A stretch of 6,860 nucleotides of DNA from Clostridia bacterium (GTDB lineage Bacteria; Bacillota; Clostridia; UMGS1810), in NCBI GenBank assembly GCA_017503945.1, contig JAFVSB010000137.1:1-6860 (forward strand). Direction: 5' to 3'. Positions 6,148-6,860 of this stretch are shown here, one piece after another. The translations under genes were made by a program, and so were the position numbers. The notes under the pieces were generated by a model. The model was not told where the DNA came from. It did not search any database and worked only from the letters and a program-made list of their open reading frames with translations. How positions within the stretch are numbered: position 1 is the stretch's first letter; every line of letters begins with the position of its first letter.

Positions 6148-6860
6148 TTGGTTTCAATTGTTGACAAAATTTACAATAACATACTTGAGCATTGCATGAT
6201 TTCATCCAATGATAAAGTGCTATTGGGATTATCAGGAGGAGCAGATTCGGTAATGCTGCTTGTCGCTCTTTGCACCCTCAGAGAACGCATTGGATTTGAA
6301 CTTTGTGCGGCTCATGTAAATCATAGCATCAGAGGGCAAGAAGCTGACGAGGATCAGAAGTTTTGCCGGGTGATATGCACAAAATACAATGTCGAATTTC
6401 ACACTGCCACTTTTGACATTCCATCTATAGCGTCTTCTTTGAAAACCTCAGAGGAAAATGCCGGCAGGATTAAAAGATACGAATATTTTAATTCACTTTG
6501 CCTTGCCAAGGGATGTAACAAAATCGCCATTGCACATAATATGAATGATAGTGTAGAAACTATTATGATTAATATGATAAGAGGGTGTTCTCTAAATGGT
6601 CTTTGCGGTATAAAACCGGTTAACAAAAATATAATAAGACCAATGTATAATATAGACAGAAGTGAAATCGAAAAATTCCTTTCTGATAATAGCATTATAT
6701 ATTGTACAGACAAAACAAATTTCACTGACACATACACAAGAAATAAAGTGAGAAATAAACTCATTAAAATCATGTCAGAAATCAATCCGTCTGTCATAAA
6801 GACTATTTTTTCAAACACAAAAACACTAAGGTCTGATGATGAATTTATGAATCTACAGGC
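6148..6860 (+). CDS. tilS: tRNA(Ile)-lysidine synthetase TilS, 3' end cut by window
   Basis: An open frame of 237 codons runs off the right edge. TilS uses ATP and lysine to convert C34 of the CAU-anticodon tRNA-Ile to lysidine, so that it reads AUA and is charged with isoleucine; it is normally essential. The N-type PP-loop ATPase domain is clear: LSGGADSVMLLVA (residues 28-40) is the PP-loop, followed by AAHVNHSIRGQEADED, then AIAHNMNDSVETIMINMIRG (equivalent to the family's HHxDDQxET region), LNGLCGIKPV, IIRPMYNIDRSEIEKFL and the YTRNKVRNKL motif before the helical C-terminal part. Start: a TTG at 6148, 3 nt after the dnaB stop, with AAGGAGA upstream; the next in-frame ATG (6196) would remove the first 16 residues, a helix usual in the family. 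It is the likely fourth gene of the gdpP operon. Partial only because the window ends. Confidence 0.93.
   Translation, partial: MVSIVDKIYNNILEHCMISSNDKVLLGLSGGADSVMLLVALCTLRERIGFELCAAHVNHSIRGQEADEDQKFCRVICTKYNVEFHTATFDIPSIASSLKTSEENAGRIKRYEYFNSLCLAKGCNKIAIAHNMNDSVETIMINMIRGCSLNGLCGIKPVNKNIIRPMYNIDRSEIEKFLSDNSIIYCTDKTNFTDTYTRNKVRNKLIKIMSEINPSVIKTIFSNTKTLRSDDEFMNLQ

Noticed and set aside
6399..6818. A 139-codon minus-strand frame encoding a hydrophobic, membrane-like protein
   Set aside because: It is wholly antisense to tilS, whose PP-loop and downstream motifs are unmistakable in the plus-strand frame; AT-rich coding DNA often gives hydrophobic antisense frames.

Overview
The window is a stretch of AT-rich bacterial chromosome made of conserved housekeeping genes. 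I see no mobile element, CRISPR array, RNA gene or phage gene. The order gdpP-rplI-dnaB is the one known from Bacillus subtilis (yybT-rplI-dnaC). The Shine-Dalgarno sites, TTG start codons, sigma-A-like promoters and AT-rich spacers fit a low-GC Gram-positive. The tilS gene directly after dnaB makes an anaerobic member of the Clostridia (perhaps Oscillospiraceae-like) my best guess, but this is inference from gene order and protein style only.

Layout: the left third is on the minus strand. It holds a complete lepA (elongation factor 4) with its own strong promoter. Upstream of that is a short DUF378-type membrane protein gene closed by a well-formed intrinsic terminator. The two minus-strand genes are therefore probably separate transcription units. 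From about 2250 onward everything is on the plus strand: gdpP (cyclic-di-AMP phosphodiesterase), rplI (ribosomal protein L9), dnaB (replicative helicase) and the first 237 codons of tilS (tRNA-Ile lysidine synthetase), which runs off the right edge. The gaps between these four are 27, 13 and 3 nt with no terminator, so they look like one operon read from a promoter at 2251-2279.

How they fit together: the plus-strand operon links second-messenger turnover (GdpP), ribosome function (L9), chromosome replication (DnaB) and AUA decoding (TilS); lepA adds another translation factor. The most interesting non-coding element is the divergent region between the DUF378 gene and gdpP. There a perfect 15-bp palindrome covers the gdpP -35 box, and a second inverted repeat with 9-nt arms brackets the -10 box, as an operator might. 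No intergenic stretch exceeds 300 bases. I found no convincing undescribed system; the regulatory region is the best lead.
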